Positions 7,525 through 16,490 of a stretch of DNA of 64,000 nucleotides are shown here, piece by piece; the stretch's first letter is position 1; every line of letters begins with the position of its first letter. The notes beneath the pieces are model-generated. The model saw only the letters and a list, made by a program, of their open reading frames with translations, did no database searches and was not told the DNA's origin. The DNA comes from Mycobacterium conspicuum (lineage in GTDB: Bacteria > Actinomycetota > Actinomycetes > Mycobacteriales > Mycobacteriaceae). The stretch is taken from contig NZ_AP022613.1 of NCBI RefSeq assembly GCF_010730195.1, forward strand, positions 4,464,001-4,528,000, in the 5' to 3' direction. A program made the translations under genes and the position numbers.

Positions 7525-9241
7525 TCTAGTGATCCGCGGCGGCACGGTCATCGACGGCACGGGCGGGCCCGCCTACACGGCCGACGTCGCGGTCGAGGAC
7601 GGCCGCATCGTCGGGGTCGGGAAGCTGACCGGCTCGGCGCGCCGGACCATGGACGCCGACGGCCTGCTGGTGACGCCGGGCTTCGTCGACATCCACACCC
7701 ACTACGACGGGCAGGCGACGTGGGATCCGCACCTGACACCGTCCTGCTGGCACGGGGTCACCACCGCGATCCTCGGCAATTGCGGCGTCGGCTTCGCGCC
7801 CGTCGCTGATCGGCAGCGGCTCGTCGAGCTGATGGAGGGGGTCGAGGACATCCCGGGAACCGCGCTCTACGAAGGCATCCGGTGGGATTGGGAGTCCTTT
7901 CCGGAGTATCTCGACGCGCTCGAGCGCGCCCCGCACGCCCTCGACATCGGCGCCCAGGTGCCGCACGCCGCCGTCCGCGCCTACGTGATGGGCGACCGGG
8001 CGCTCGACGACGCGACGGCGGACGACCTCGAGGCGATGACCACGATCGTCGCCGACGCACTGGACGCCGGCGCGGTCGGCTTCTCGACCGGCCGTACCCA
8101 GGGACACCGCGACGTGAACGGCAACCCGGTGCCCGGCACCTTCGCCGCCGACGCGGAGCTGGAGGCGCTGTATGCCACGATGGTCAAGGCCGGGCGCGGC
8201 GTCTTCGAGGTCGTGCCGGCCGGTGTCGGCGGCGTGGAGGGCCTGGATCCCGAGGGCTCCATGGATCGCGAGCTGAAATGGATTGTGCGCCTGGGTGAAT
8301 CGGCGCCGGTACCGTTGACGTTCCTGATCATGCAAACCACCTTCGAGCCCGACGCCTGGCGGCCGCACTTTGCCGCCGTGCACGAGGCCAACGCCAACGG
8401 CGCCAACATCCGGCCCCAGATCGGCAGTCGCTGTTTCAGCGCGCTGGTCGGTCACCAGTCCCGGCTCAACCCGTTCAAGTACGCCGAGGCCTACCAGCGG
8501 ATCGCGAATCTTCCGCTACCCGAACTGATCTCGCAGCTGCGCCGACCCGACGTGCGCGCCGAGATTCTGGCCCAGGCGCCCGCGGCCAACAAGGCGGCGA
8601 CGGCGCTCGACCGAATGTCGCGGCACGTTTTCGAGCGCCTGTTCCCGCTGGGCGAGGCGCTGGACTACGAGCCCACCAGCGACAACAGCGTGGCCGCCAT
8701 CGCCCGCCGCGACAACAGGGATCCGTGGGAGGTCGTCTATGACGTGATGCTCGGCGCCGACGGGCGAGACTTCCTGCTGTTCCCATTGCTGAACTACGGC
8801 AAGGGTTCCTACGACGGTCTGTACGACATGATGAGCGATCCGCTGACGGTGCAGGGGCTGGGCGACGGCGGGGCGCATTCGTCGATCGTGTGCGACGCCA
8901 GCATGACCACTTACTTGCTGACCTACTGGACCCGCGACCGCACGCGGGGGCCGCGACTGCCGCTGGAATACGCGGTGCGCCGGCTCACCGGCGACGGCGC
9001 CGCGCTCTACGGGCTCACCGACCGTGGCATCATTCGCGAGGGCATGCGGGCCGACCTCAACGTGATCGACTACCAGAAACTGGCGTTGCTTCGCCCGGAG
9101 AAGGTCAACGATCTGCCCAGCGCCACGGGTCGCTTGATACAGCGATCCACGGGGTACACCGCCACGCTGGTGGCCGGCGAGGTTGTCGTGGATGACGGCC
9201 AGCTCACCGACGCCCGGCCGGGTCGCCTGGTTCGTTCGTAG
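7517..9241 (+). CDS. N-acyl-D-amino-acid deacylase-like amidohydrolase
   Basis: The 574-residue protein belongs to the metal-dependent amidohydrolase superfamily. The N-terminal composite domain (VIRGGTVIDGTG) is followed by the metal motif HTHYDGQ (His60 and His62) at the end of barrel strand 1 (GFVDIHTHYDGQ). The late segment LGDGGAHSSIVCDAS holds the conserved Asp/His region near residue 450, and the final GVREGMRADL-type segment (GIIREGMRADLNVID) returns to the composite domain. This is the pattern of the D-aminoacylase branch. It may hydrolyse an amide or lactam downstream of the monooxygenase step; that is inference. The ATG overlaps the end of the BVMO gene. It closes the operon 4971-9241 and faces the convergent 13E12 gene. 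Confidence 0.85.
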   Translation: MHDLVIRGGTVIDGTGGPAYTADVAVEDGRIVGVGKLTGSARRTMDADGLLVTPGFVDIHTHYDGQATWDPHLTPSCWHGVTTAILGNCGVGFAPVADRQRLVELMEGVEDIPGTALYEGIRWDWESFPEYLDALERAPHALDIGAQVPHAAVRAYVMGDRALDDATADDLEAMTTIVADALDAGAVGFSTGRTQGHRDVNGNPVPGTFAADAELEALYATMVKAGRGVFEVVPAGVGGVEGLDPEGSMDRELKWIVRLGESAPVPLTFLIMQTTFEPDAWRPHFAAVHEANANGANIRPQIGSRCFSALVGHQSRLNPFKYAEAYQRIANLPLPELISQLRRPDVRAEILAQAPAANKAATALDRMSRHVFERLFPLGEALDYEPTSDNSVAAIARRDNRDPWEVVYDVMLGADGRDFLLFPLLNYGKGSYDGLYDMMSDPLTVQGLGDGGAHSSIVCDASMTTYLLTYWTRDRTRGPRLPLEYAVRRLTGDGAALYGLTDRGIIREGMRADLNVIDYQKLALLRPEKVNDLPSATGRLIQRSTGYTATLVAGEVVVDDGQLTDARPGRLVRS

Positions 9242-9292
9242 GATACGACCGAAAATCCCTGCGTGACAACGGGTTTGCGCCTCGGCGCCAGC

Positions 9293-10543
9293 TTAGTTGT
9301 TGGTGGGTGGTGGTTGGGGTTGGAAGGGTGTGTACCACCACCAGTCGGCGCGTTCGCCGAGGGGTCCGCGGCAGGGCGGGACCACCGGTGGGGGTTGGGT
9401 GGGTGGTCGGGCCAGTGATCCGGGGCTGAGTAGTTGGCCTTCGTTGTCGGTGACGGTCAGGGCGTCGGCGGGTCCTTTGATGGTGATCAGGCCGCGGTGG
9501 TGCAGCCGATGGTGGTACGGACAGAGCAGCACCAGATTGTGTAGCTCGGTGGGGCCGCCGTCTTCCCAGTGCTGGATGTGGTGCGCATGCAGGCCGCGGG
9601 TGGCGCCGCAACCGGGGACCGCGCAGGTCGGGTGGCGGTGTTCGAGTGCGCGGCGCAGCCGGCGGTTGATCACTCGGGTGGTGCGCCCGGCGCCGATGAC
9701 GTTGCCGTGGCGTTCGAACCAGACCTCGCAGGTGGCATCGCAGGTCAGTTCCTGGCGTTCGGCGTCCGACAGCAGCGGCCCCAGATGCAGGGCGGCGGCT
9801 TTCTGCTGCACATCGACGTGCACCACCACCGTGGTGTGCTGCCCGTGCGGGCGCCGAGCCGCCTCCACATCCCAGCCCGCCTCGATTAACCGCATGAACG
9901 CATCCCCCGTCGTGGGCAACGCAGGCCTGTCTTGTGCTGGCTGCTCGTCATCGCCGTGATCGCGGCGCCATTCGGCGAACAACGCGTCGCGATGCGAGGC
10001 CACCGCGGCGTCGAATTTGGCGGCATCGAGGCGCCCGAGTTTGATGCGGTAGCAGCTGCCCTGCTCGCTGCTCGATTTCGAAAATGAGCGCTCGGGCTCG
10101 GGCGCGGGACCGGGGTCGGGTCGCGGTTCGAGTTTGACCGCGGTACGCAGCTGGCTCACCGTGGCCACCGCGGCCAATTGCGCGTAGTGCTCATCGGATC
10201 CCTCACCGGCGCGCGCGGCGATCACCCCGACCTGATCCAGCGACAGCCGCCCCTCGCTCAAAGCTTGAGCGCAGCGCGGAAACTCCTCCAACCGCTCGGC
10301 GATGGTGGCCACGGTGCGCGCATTGGCCGGTGAGCAGCCCGTCTTCCAGGCCATCACCGCCGCCAGCGACCGCGCCCCAGTCATCCCCCACAACTGCCGC
10401 CCATCGAGCTCGGCGGCGATCTGCACAATGCGCCCATCAATCGCATTACGCTGACCGCACAACTCCGCCAACTCCTCAAACAACACCGCAAGACGATCCT
10501 TCGGGATCATCTCCACGGCGTCAGCAGAAGCGGTCAACGACAT
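9293..10543 (-). CDS. 13E12-family (DUF222) HNH endonuclease-like protein, copy 1
   Basis: The 416-residue protein combines an N-terminal helical DUF222 region (residues 1-250, with QRNAID and EGRLSLDQVGVIAARAG segments) and a C-terminal HNH domain with CAVPGCGATRGLHAHHIQHW and LHNLVLLCPYHHRLHH. HNH domains bind a metal and nick DNA; the natural role of this repetitive mycobacterial family is unknown. The ATG at 10543 was chosen because upstream codons overlap the neighbouring LLM gene. A second copy lies at 26385-27656 on the opposite strand. The last 200 or so residues are about 94% identical between the copies, while the N-terminal halves are clearly more divergent, and similarity stops at the stop codons. 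Confidence 0.9.
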   Translation of the reverse strand: MSLTASADAVEMIPKDRLAVLFEELAELCGQRNAIDGRIVQIAAELDGRQLWGMTGARSLAAVMAWKTGCSPANARTVATIAERLEEFPRCAQALSEGRLSLDQVGVIAARAGEGSDEHYAQLAAVATVSQLRTAVKLEPRPDPGPAPEPERSFSKSSSEQGSCYRIKLGRLDAAKFDAAVASHRDALFAEWRRDHGDDEQPAQDRPALPTTGDAFMRLIEAGWDVEAARRPHGQHTTVVVHVDVQQKAAALHLGPLLSDAERQELTCDATCEVWFERHGNVIGAGRTTRVINRRLRRALEHRHPTCAVPGCGATRGLHAHHIQHWEDGGPTELHNLVLLCPYHHRLHHRGLITIKGPADALTVTDNEGQLLSPGSLARPPTQPPPVVPPCRGPLGERADWWWYTPFQPQPPPTNN

Positions 10544-10598
10544 AACGCCATCAAAGCAGCCACCACCGACAAGTTTCCGCCGCGCGCAAAGCGGCAGG

Positions 10599-11525
10599 TC
10601 AAACCGCGTTGCGCACCGCGTCGACGAACGCGGGGATGTCACGCTCCCGGTCCCCGTCGGGAAGCGGCCAGAACGCCAGCCGCAGGTCGCTCACCCCGGC
10701 CTTGGCTTGGGCCGCCGCGGCCGCGGCGGCGGCGGCCAGGTCGGGCCGGCCGTCCGGGCCCGCCTTGACGCGCAGCGCGCCGCTCACGCCGAACCCATCC
10801 GGTTCGCCGCCGGCCTGCTCGACCGCCGCGCGCATCCGTTCGATGCCCGCGGCGATGTCGCGGGCGTCGGAACCCCAAGGGATCCAATACTTTCCGAACC
10901 GGGCGAGCCGGCGAGCGACGGCGCGGTTGACCGTGCCGCTCACCCAAATCGGCACTCCCCCGGGCTGAACGGGTTTGGGCATCTGGTGAATCCGGTCGAA
11001 GCTCAGCCCCGGGCCGGTGTAGCTCACCTCGTTTTCCCGCCACAACCGCTGACACACCTCGAGCGTCTGGTCCAGGATCGCTCCGCGCTTGGTGAAGTCG
11101 ACGCCGGCGACGTCGTATTCCTCGCGCTGCCAGCCCACGCCCACGCCGAGATCGATGCGGCCACCCGACAAAACATCCATGGTGACAACGGTTTTCGCCA
11201 GCACGGCGGCCGGGCGCAACGGGGCCAATAAGATGTTGGTGCCCAACCGGATACGTTCGGTGCGCGCGGCCAGGTGGGTCAGCACCGTCAGCGGCTCCAA
11301 CCAGTGCCCGTCGGGCCCGGTGGGCTGGCGACCGCCTTCGGTGCCGCCCACCTTGGGATCGGCGTAGGCGTCCATGTTCATCCCGAACGCGATGTGTTCG
11401 GACACCAGGACGCGGTCAAATCCGCAGCCTTCCAGCAGTTGTGCCCAGTCGGTGAGGTGGTCCCAGTTGGCCGGGGCCTCGGCCGAGAACGAGGGGATTC
11501 CCATCGAAAGCTGTATCGAGGTCAT
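10599..11525 (-). CDS. LLM-class F420-dependent oxidoreductase
   Basis: The 308-residue protein has the features of the luciferase-like TIM-barrel family: an N-terminal GIPSFSAEAP strand, a VLVSEHIAFG segment, RIRLGTNILLAP near residue 95, a SGGRIDLGVGVGWQREEY segment near residue 120 and VPIWVSGTVNRAVARRLARFG near residue 185. The Mycobacterium-rich branch of this family uses deazaflavin F420, so hydride transfer with F420 is likely but FMN cannot be excluded. A run of nine or ten alanines (AAAAAAAAA) near residue 268 is notable. The gene is in the same orientation as the mce operon, immediately after its last gene (nine bases apart), and may be transcribed with it. Confidence 0.85.
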   Translation of the reverse strand: MTSIQLSMGIPSFSAEAPANWDHLTDWAQLLEGCGFDRVLVSEHIAFGMNMDAYADPKVGGTEGGRQPTGPDGHWLEPLTVLTHLAARTERIRLGTNILLAPLRPAAVLAKTVVTMDVLSGGRIDLGVGVGWQREEYDVAGVDFTKRGAILDQTLEVCQRLWRENEVSYTGPGLSFDRIHQMPKPVQPGGVPIWVSGTVNRAVARRLARFGKYWIPWGSDARDIAAGIERMRAAVEQAGGEPDGFGVSGALRVKAGPDGRPDLAAAAAAAAAQAKAGVSDLRLAFWPLPDGDRERDIPAFVDAVRNAV

Positions 11526-11534
11526 TCCGGTACG

Positions 11535-12308
11535 TTAACCGAAGCCGGGGCGCAAGACCGGGCCGAGCGCCGAGAGCGGGATGTGGGCTTGCACGGTGCC
11601 GCCGTCCATGTACCACTGCATCACGCCGGGGGTGAAGTTCAGCGGCTCGTCGTGAGCCACCGGGTAGTCCGGCATGTAGAGGATCAACTCGTCGGGGGTC
11701 AGCGCCCACGCCTTGTAGGCGCCCGAGTACACCTTGTCGGGAGTCCAGCGGTCGACCACGAACGGGTAGGTCCCGGGATCGTGCGGTGGCGGCGCTTGGT
11801 TGAGCGCGGTTTGGACGAAGGGCTGGGCCAACGGCGGGATGGCGGTCAACGGGTCGGAGGTGGTCAGGTCCGACAGCATCAGCCTTCTGCCGCTGGCCAT
11901 GTCGAACGTGAAGGTGCGGTAGGCATTGTTGAATTGGGGTCCGTCGGCGTGGTAGTCCTCGTGAAACACCGCGCTAAGCAGGCTGCCGTGTCGGAAGATC
12001 TCGTAGTTCTCCTCGCCGTAGCTGTCGGCGACCATGTGGCCGTTGGCGTTTCGCCAATTGTTGACCAGGGTGTGCAGGTAGTCGCGGACCACCGCGCTGG
12101 TGGTCGGGTTGTCGATCAGCTCGGCGGGCAAGGCCACCTTGATGTCGCGGACCGCGTTGCGTTCGGAGGTGACCGTGGTGTGGCAGTACTGGCCGTCCCA
12201 GTCGCCACCGAGCTCGCCACAGAACGACGGCGCCGACGCGCGCGCCGTCGCCGCGTCAGGGAACGCCGCGGCCACGAGCACGACGAGCGCCGCGGTGAGC
12301 CTTAGCAT
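11535..12308 (-). CDS. Secreted RsiV/DUF3298-like protein at the end of the mce operon
   Basis: The 257-residue protein begins with a signal peptide (MLRLTAALVVLVAAAFPDA, cleavage expected near the ATARA segment) followed by a short cysteine-containing SFCGELGGDWDGQYC region. The rest has the EDYHADGPQFNNAYRTFTFD and LSDLTTSDPLTAIPPLAQ pattern of DUF3298/RsiV-type domains, also seen in secreted mycobacterial esterase-like proteins of mce loci. The start ATG overlaps the stop of the upstream mce-associated gene (ATGA), so translation is coupled. It is probably exported to the cell envelope, where it may assist the Mce complex. No catalytic motif is evident, and the exact function is unknown. 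Confidence 0.75.
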   Translation of the reverse strand: MLRLTAALVVLVAAAFPDAATARASAPSFCGELGGDWDGQYCHTTVTSERNAVRDIKVALPAELIDNPTTSAVVRDYLHTLVNNWRNANGHMVADSYGEENYEIFRHGSLLSAVFHEDYHADGPQFNNAYRTFTFDMASGRRLMLSDLTTSDPLTAIPPLAQPFVQTALNQAPPPHDPGTYPFVVDRWTPDKVYSGAYKAWALTPDELILYMPDYPVAHDEPLNFTPGVMQWYMDGGTVQAHIPLSALGPVLRPGFG

Positions 12309-12928
12309 CACAGCAGCTGCACCTTGCTGGCCCGCCAGCGCCCGTCGACCTTCTCCATGGTGATCTTGATCCTGCTGCGATCGATGCGCGGATCGGGCGC
12401 CTGCGTGTTGGTGACGGTCTGGTCGATAAAGACAAGCACGACAACCTTGTTCGTGGATTCGGATTGAATGGCCGAATCGACCACCACCCCGTGCGCGGTG
12501 GCCTTGTTGTCGATCAGCAGTTGCCGAAGCTGCACGCTGGACTGGGTGTACATGTCCTTGAACTCGCCGGTCGCGCCGTCGAGCACCTGCCGGAAGTTTT
12601 GGTCGACGTTGTTGGAGTCGATGCTCGTCAGCACCTGGGCGTACGCGATGGCCGCCTGCTGGGCCTGCTGTCCGGCTTGCTGGATCTGATGGGCCTGCCA
12701 TTGCCTCCAGCCGAGGAAGCCCGAAACCGCAAGCGAGGCAACGAGTAACGCCGGCATTATGCCGCGGCGCAGGTATTGCCGCCACGGACGCTTGCGCCAT
12801 CTGCGCTTCTCGCCCTTGCCCTTTAAGCGCACATCATCGTCGACCTCTTCGGTCACTTCGACGTCAGGCTCTTCGGCTTCCTTCTCTTCGGCGTCTTCGT
12901 CTGTCGCCTTGGTAGCCACCATCATCAT
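12308..12928 (-). CDS. Mce-associated membrane protein (Mam)
   Basis: A 206-residue single-pass membrane protein. The cytoplasmic N-terminus is strongly acidic (EDAEEKEAEEPDVEV) and then basic (RRWRKRPWRQYLRR), followed by one transmembrane segment at about residues 58-75. The external domain of about 130 residues has the QVLDGATGEFKDMY and VVVLVFIDQTVTN pattern of Mce-associated (NTF2-like) domains. Such Mam proteins are encoded at the end of mce operons and are thought to stabilise Mce transporters at the inner membrane. It follows mceF by 27 bp and overlaps the next gene by the ATGA arrangement. Only one clear mam gene is present here. Confidence 0.88.
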   Translation of the reverse strand: MMMVATKATDEDAEEKEAEEPDVEVTEEVDDDVRLKGKGEKRRWRKRPWRQYLRRGIMPALLVASLAVSGFLGWRQWQAHQIQQAGQQAQQAAIAYAQVLTSIDSNNVDQNFRQVLDGATGEFKDMYTQSSVQLRQLLIDNKATAHGVVVDSAIQSESTNKVVVLVFIDQTVTNTQAPDPRIDRSRIKITMEKVDGRWRASKVQLL

Positions 12929-12955
12929 CTCCTTGAACTAACCGGTCTTTGGGTC

Positions 12956-14206
12956 TTAGTGCGGCGGTTCGATCGGCAGCGGTGGACCGCCGTAGGGGGT
13001 GGGAACCGTGAAGCGCCCCTTGGGGGTTGGGTCGGTGCGGCGTCCCAGGTCGGCTCCCGGCGGCGGGCCCGCGGTGTCGTCGCCTCCCGGCCGCGGCGCG
13101 TTCTTGGCCCCTCGAATGCCGACCGCCGGGTCGTCGTCGCGGCAGTAGGTGTACATGAACGGCTCGTAATAGTCGGCGGACGAGGGCGGGTGCGCCGGCG
13201 TGCCGTAGTCGCAGGAGTAGCGCGGGTAGATGTCGGCGGTCACCCAGACGCCGTTGTCGTGAAACGCGCTGGCCACCGCGTCCAACACCGAGCCGCGGTA
13301 GTTCGGGAACAGCGCGTTGAGCGCCGGCACCCGCAGGTACAACAGCTGTGACACGCTGGCCATGCTGCCCAGCAGCTGCACCATGGTGTCGGAGTTGTCG
13401 GCGAACAAGTTATCCACGCTGGACAGCGCGTGCGGTGCCTGCGCCGTCAGCCGGCGATAGCCGCCCTGCATTCTGGCGACCCCGGCCAGCGTGCGGTCGA
13501 GATCCTTTGTCGTGGCGGCTAACCCGGCGTTCTTGTCGGCCGCGAGCGTCAGCACGACCCGGCTGGTCCTGATGATGCTGGTGGTCTGCGGCAGCACCGA
13601 ATCCAGCGTCGACAGCAGGAACGTTCCGCCGTCGACGATGGCGGCCAGCTTCGCGGGCCCCTCCTTGCTCAGGCTCAGTTCGTTCTTGATCAACTCGACC
13701 TTGCGCGGGTCCACCTGAGCCAGCAGCCCGTCGGCGTCGGTGAGCAACTGCGCCATGCTGATGGGGACGGTGGTCCGATCCAGCGCGATGACGCTGCCGT
13801 CGCGCAGATAGGGTCCGGCGTCGGACGCGGCCTCGAGGTTGATGAATTGCTCGCCCGCCGGGGACAGCGCGGACACGTGCGCGACGGCAGACGCGGGGAT
13901 GCGGACCTTGGACGTGATGTTCGCGACGGCGTTGACGCCCCGCTCGGTGATGTGCAGCGACTCGACCCGCCCGACAGGCACGCCGCGCAGCGTCACATCC
14001 TGATTCGGCAGCAGCCCACCGGATTCCGGCAACTGCACGGTGACCCGGTAGGACGATGCGAACGGTGCGACCCGCAGCGCGCCGATCAACAGGTAGGCGG
14101 CCGCCACCACCAGGGTCAGCACCAGTCCGGCCACCGACAGCCAAACCTGCTGACGATGCGACGCCCGCACCAGGCGGACGGCGGCGTTGGCGATCGCCGT
14201 TATCAT
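12956..14206 (-). CDS. mceF: Mce-family protein, MceF position
   Basis: The 416-residue protein has one N-terminal membrane segment at about residues 22-44 and an MCE domain (YRVTVQLPESGGLLPNQDVT, GVPVGRVESLHI) at about 52-130. A long helical region of about 150-290 follows, then a C-terminus with an AFHDNGVWVTADIYPRYSCDYG segment and a proline-rich tail ending IEPPH. MCE proteins assemble a hydrophobic tunnel across the envelope for lipid uptake. It is the sixth mce gene, and its ATG overlaps the mceE stop (ATGA at 14203-14206). Which of the numbered mycobacterial mce operons this corresponds to cannot be assigned from sequence alone. Confidence 0.9.
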   Translation of the reverse strand: MITAIANAAVRLVRASHRQQVWLSVAGLVLTLVVAAAYLLIGALRVAPFASSYRVTVQLPESGGLLPNQDVTLRGVPVGRVESLHITERGVNAVANITSKVRIPASAVAHVSALSPAGEQFINLEAASDAGPYLRDGSVIALDRTTVPISMAQLLTDADGLLAQVDPRKVELIKNELSLSKEGPAKLAAIVDGGTFLLSTLDSVLPQTTSIIRTSRVVLTLAADKNAGLAATTKDLDRTLAGVARMQGGYRRLTAQAPHALSSVDNLFADNSDTMVQLLGSMASVSQLLYLRVPALNALFPNYRGSVLDAVASAFHDNGVWVTADIYPRYSCDYGTPAHPPSSADYYEPFMYTYCRDDDPAVGIRGAKNAPRPGGDDTAGPPPGADLGRRTDPTPKGRFTVPTPYGGPPLPIEPPH

Positions 14207-15387
14207 CGCGGCGGTCCGGGGGCGATATCGATCTGGCCGGGGACGAGCGGATCCGGGATCACCGGCACCTGCGGTGAATTCGGCCCGCGCCCGACGACGC
14301 GTTCCTGCAGACGCCACAGCGTGTACTTCAACGAGCCGACCAACTGATTCATGGTGTAGTGGTGCGGCCCGTGCAGGCCGGGGTCCCCCGGGAATCCGAT
14401 GTCGGGTATCGATCCGAGGATCAGCTTGTCGATGCTGGCGGACACCGCGATCGAACTGCCCGAGCCGGTTTTGATGATGGTCGGCAGCATGCGGTTCAGC
14501 GCCAACCAACTGGTGTCGGGGCTCACCGCAACGTCGTTGGCGGCACCGGCGATCGTGTTCAGGTCACGAATGATGCTGCGGCCGCTGGTGTCGGTTCCGC
14601 CGATCGCCGGGAACCTGGACAGCACCTTGGCCGTGTCGCCGACCTGCACCGCCAGGTCGGAAAGTTGGCCGGCGTTGGCGGCCAGCGCGTCGGTGCCCGG
14701 GCCGGCCGCCGCCATCAGCTCGGTGACGGTCTGGTTCTTGGCGTCGAGTTCGTCGGCGAGACGGGACAATTCGGTCAATGCGGTCGAGATCTGCTCGGAC
14801 CGGGAGTCCAGCGTGCCGAGCAGTTGGTTGGATTTGCGGATCAGCTCACCGAACGCCTGGCCCTGGTCGCCGGATGCCTTGCCAATGCCGTTGATGATGT
14901 TGGTGAAATCGCGCACGGTTCCGCCATTGACCAACACCGCGGCTGAGCCCAGCACCGATTCCACGGTCGAGGCCGCCGTCGTCGATTCCAAACCGATGGT
15001 GTCGCCGTCGTGCAGCATGGGCGTGTCCGCCGGATCCTCGGCCGGCGGTTTGAGTGCCACGAACACGTCGCCCAACGGCGTGGCCGTGCGCAACTCGGCC
15101 GTGCTGCCGCGCGGCAGGAGGACGCCGTCGCGGATGCGCAGCGTGGTCACCGCGGTGTAGTTGCGCGCGACCATCGATTCGACCTGGCCGACGTCGGCGC
15201 CGGCGAGTTTTACCTTGGCCTTCGTCGGCAGGTTGAGCGCGTTGGCGAAGATCGCGGTCAGCGTGTAGCCGCCGGTGCCCAGCCCCGGCGCTGGAAGCGG
15301 AAGGCTGGCAAGCCCGTTCGTGGCGCAGCCCGAGCTGACGAGGGCGGTGGCAACCGCGACAACGAGGGCCGCTCTCGCGCGCTTCAC
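14203..15387 (-). CDS. mceE: Mce-family lipoprotein, MceE position
   Basis: The 394-residue protein has a lipoprotein-type signal peptide ending VSSGC, with the putative lipidated cysteine at residue 21. Serine at the -3 position makes the lipobox imperfect, but a lipoprotein is normal at the E position of mce operons. The MCE domain spans about residues 40-120 (YTLTAIFANALNLPTKAKVK, ADVGQVESMV), followed by the helical region and a short C-terminus ending PGQIDIAPGPPR. It should anchor the Mce complex at the membrane surface. Its start codon overlaps the end of mceD by four bases. Confidence 0.9.
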   Translation of the reverse strand: MKRARAALVVAVATALVSSGCATNGLASLPLPAPGLGTGGYTLTAIFANALNLPTKAKVKLAGADVGQVESMVARNYTAVTTLRIRDGVLLPRGSTAELRTATPLGDVFVALKPPAEDPADTPMLHDGDTIGLESTTAASTVESVLGSAAVLVNGGTVRDFTNIINGIGKASGDQGQAFGELIRKSNQLLGTLDSRSEQISTALTELSRLADELDAKNQTVTELMAAAGPGTDALAANAGQLSDLAVQVGDTAKVLSRFPAIGGTDTSGRSIIRDLNTIAGAANDVAVSPDTSWLALNRMLPTIIKTGSGSSIAVSASIDKLILGSIPDIGFPGDPGLHGPHHYTMNQLVGSLKYTLWRLQERVVGRGPNSPQVPVIPDPLVPGQIDIAPGPPR

Positions 15388-16490
15388 TTCTGCCCCATCG
15401 CGGCCAGGCCGTCGAGCACGTAGGTCAACCCGAAATCGGGGCCGAAGTCCTGCAAAGTCCCGGTGCTGCAGCCCAATTGCCGCAGGCCCATCACGTTGCA
15501 GACCTCCTTGGCGTACTGGCCGTCGAAGATCACCCGGTCGGTGAGGACCCGCCCGCGAATGCTGCCGTTCGCCCGATCGACCACGTTGTAGAAGTTGTCC
15601 GCGACCATGGGGGCCAGGTCCAGGGTCTCGGCGAGGTCGCGCTGCTGGGCGACAACGGCTTCCGCCGTGCGGTTGCCGTTGAGGATGGCCTTGCGGAGGT
15701 TGTCGCGGTTGGCGTCGAGCAGGTCGCCGGCGCGCTGGATCAGCCGGTCGAGTTTCTTTCCCGTACTGCCGCTGCCGAAGTCCTCGTCGGCGAGGATCGC
15801 GCTGAGCTGGTGGACGGTGGAAGCGAACTCCCGCAGCTTCGCGTCGTTGGCCGCGGCGGCGTCGAACAGCGAGCTGACGTTCTTGATGATCGTGGTGATC
15901 TGTTCGCGGCTGGCGGCGCCACCGTCGCTGCTGAGCCGCAACGCTTTTGACAGCTCGTCGAGGGCCTGCTTGATGCGTGGCCCGTTGCCGTTGACGACGT
16001 CGGCGCCGCCGTTGAGCACATCGGCGACGGGGCCGGCGCCATGGCCGTCGCCTTCCAGCGATTTCGACACCCGGTCGAGAACGCCCAGCACGCGGCTGAA
16101 TTCGACGGGCGTCTTGGTCCGGGTCAACCCGATGGTGTCGTGATTCTCCAACACCGGGCCGCCACGGTAGGGCGGTGTCAGCTCGATGTGGCGGTCGGTG
16201 AGGATGGAGGTCGACACCGTGACCGCCTCGGCGTCGGCGGGGATCTTGACGTTGCGGTCGACGGTGAACGCGACCTCGACGTAGCCGCCCTTGGGGTTGA
16301 TCTTGGTGACCTTGCCCACCGGCATGCCCAACACCGCCACCACGTTGCCCTCGTACAGGCCTGAGGCGCTGTCGAATTGGGCCGTCACCGTGAGCGGCTC
16401 ATCGCCGGGACTCAGGTACCACCAGCCGGCGCCGATCGCCGCGGCCGCCGACAGCACGGCGGCGATCACCGCGATGATCCTGACCCTCAC
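15384..16490 (-). CDS. mceD: Mce-family protein, MceD position
   Basis: Translation probably begins at the GTG overlapping the mceC stop (GTGA at 16487-16490), giving 368 residues; the frame stays open further upstream inside mceC. One transmembrane segment (about residues 4-24) precedes the MCE domain (VTAQFDSASGLYEGNVVAVL and MPVGKVTKINPKGGYVEV). A region rich in amphipathic helices follows from about 150 to 300, and the end carries a cysteine pair around EVCNVMGLRQLGCSTG. The frequent LDELSKAL- and LIQRAGDLL-type helices are what build the MCE tunnel in family models. It is translationally coupled on both sides. Confidence 0.9.
   Translation of the reverse strand: MRVRIIAVIAAVLSAAAAIGAGWWYLSPGDEPLTVTAQFDSASGLYEGNVVAVLGMPVGKVTKINPKGGYVEVAFTVDRNVKIPADAEAVTVSTSILTDRHIELTPPYRGGPVLENHDTIGLTRTKTPVEFSRVLGVLDRVSKSLEGDGHGAGPVADVLNGGADVVNGNGPRIKQALDELSKALRLSSDGGAASREQITTIIKNVSSLFDAAAANDAKLREFASTVHQLSAILADEDFGSGSTGKKLDRLIQRAGDLLDANRDNLRKAILNGNRTAEAVVAQQRDLAETLDLAPMVADNFYNVVDRANGSIRGRVLTDRVIFDGQYAKEVCNVMGLRQLGCSTGTLQDFGPDFGLTYVLDGLAAMGQK

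Noticed and set aside
10710..10740. Run of GCC/GCG codons in the LLM oxidoreductase, as a possible expanded repeat
   Set aside because: It encodes a poly-alanine stretch in a loop of the family; codons are mixed, so it does not look like an unstable microsatellite.
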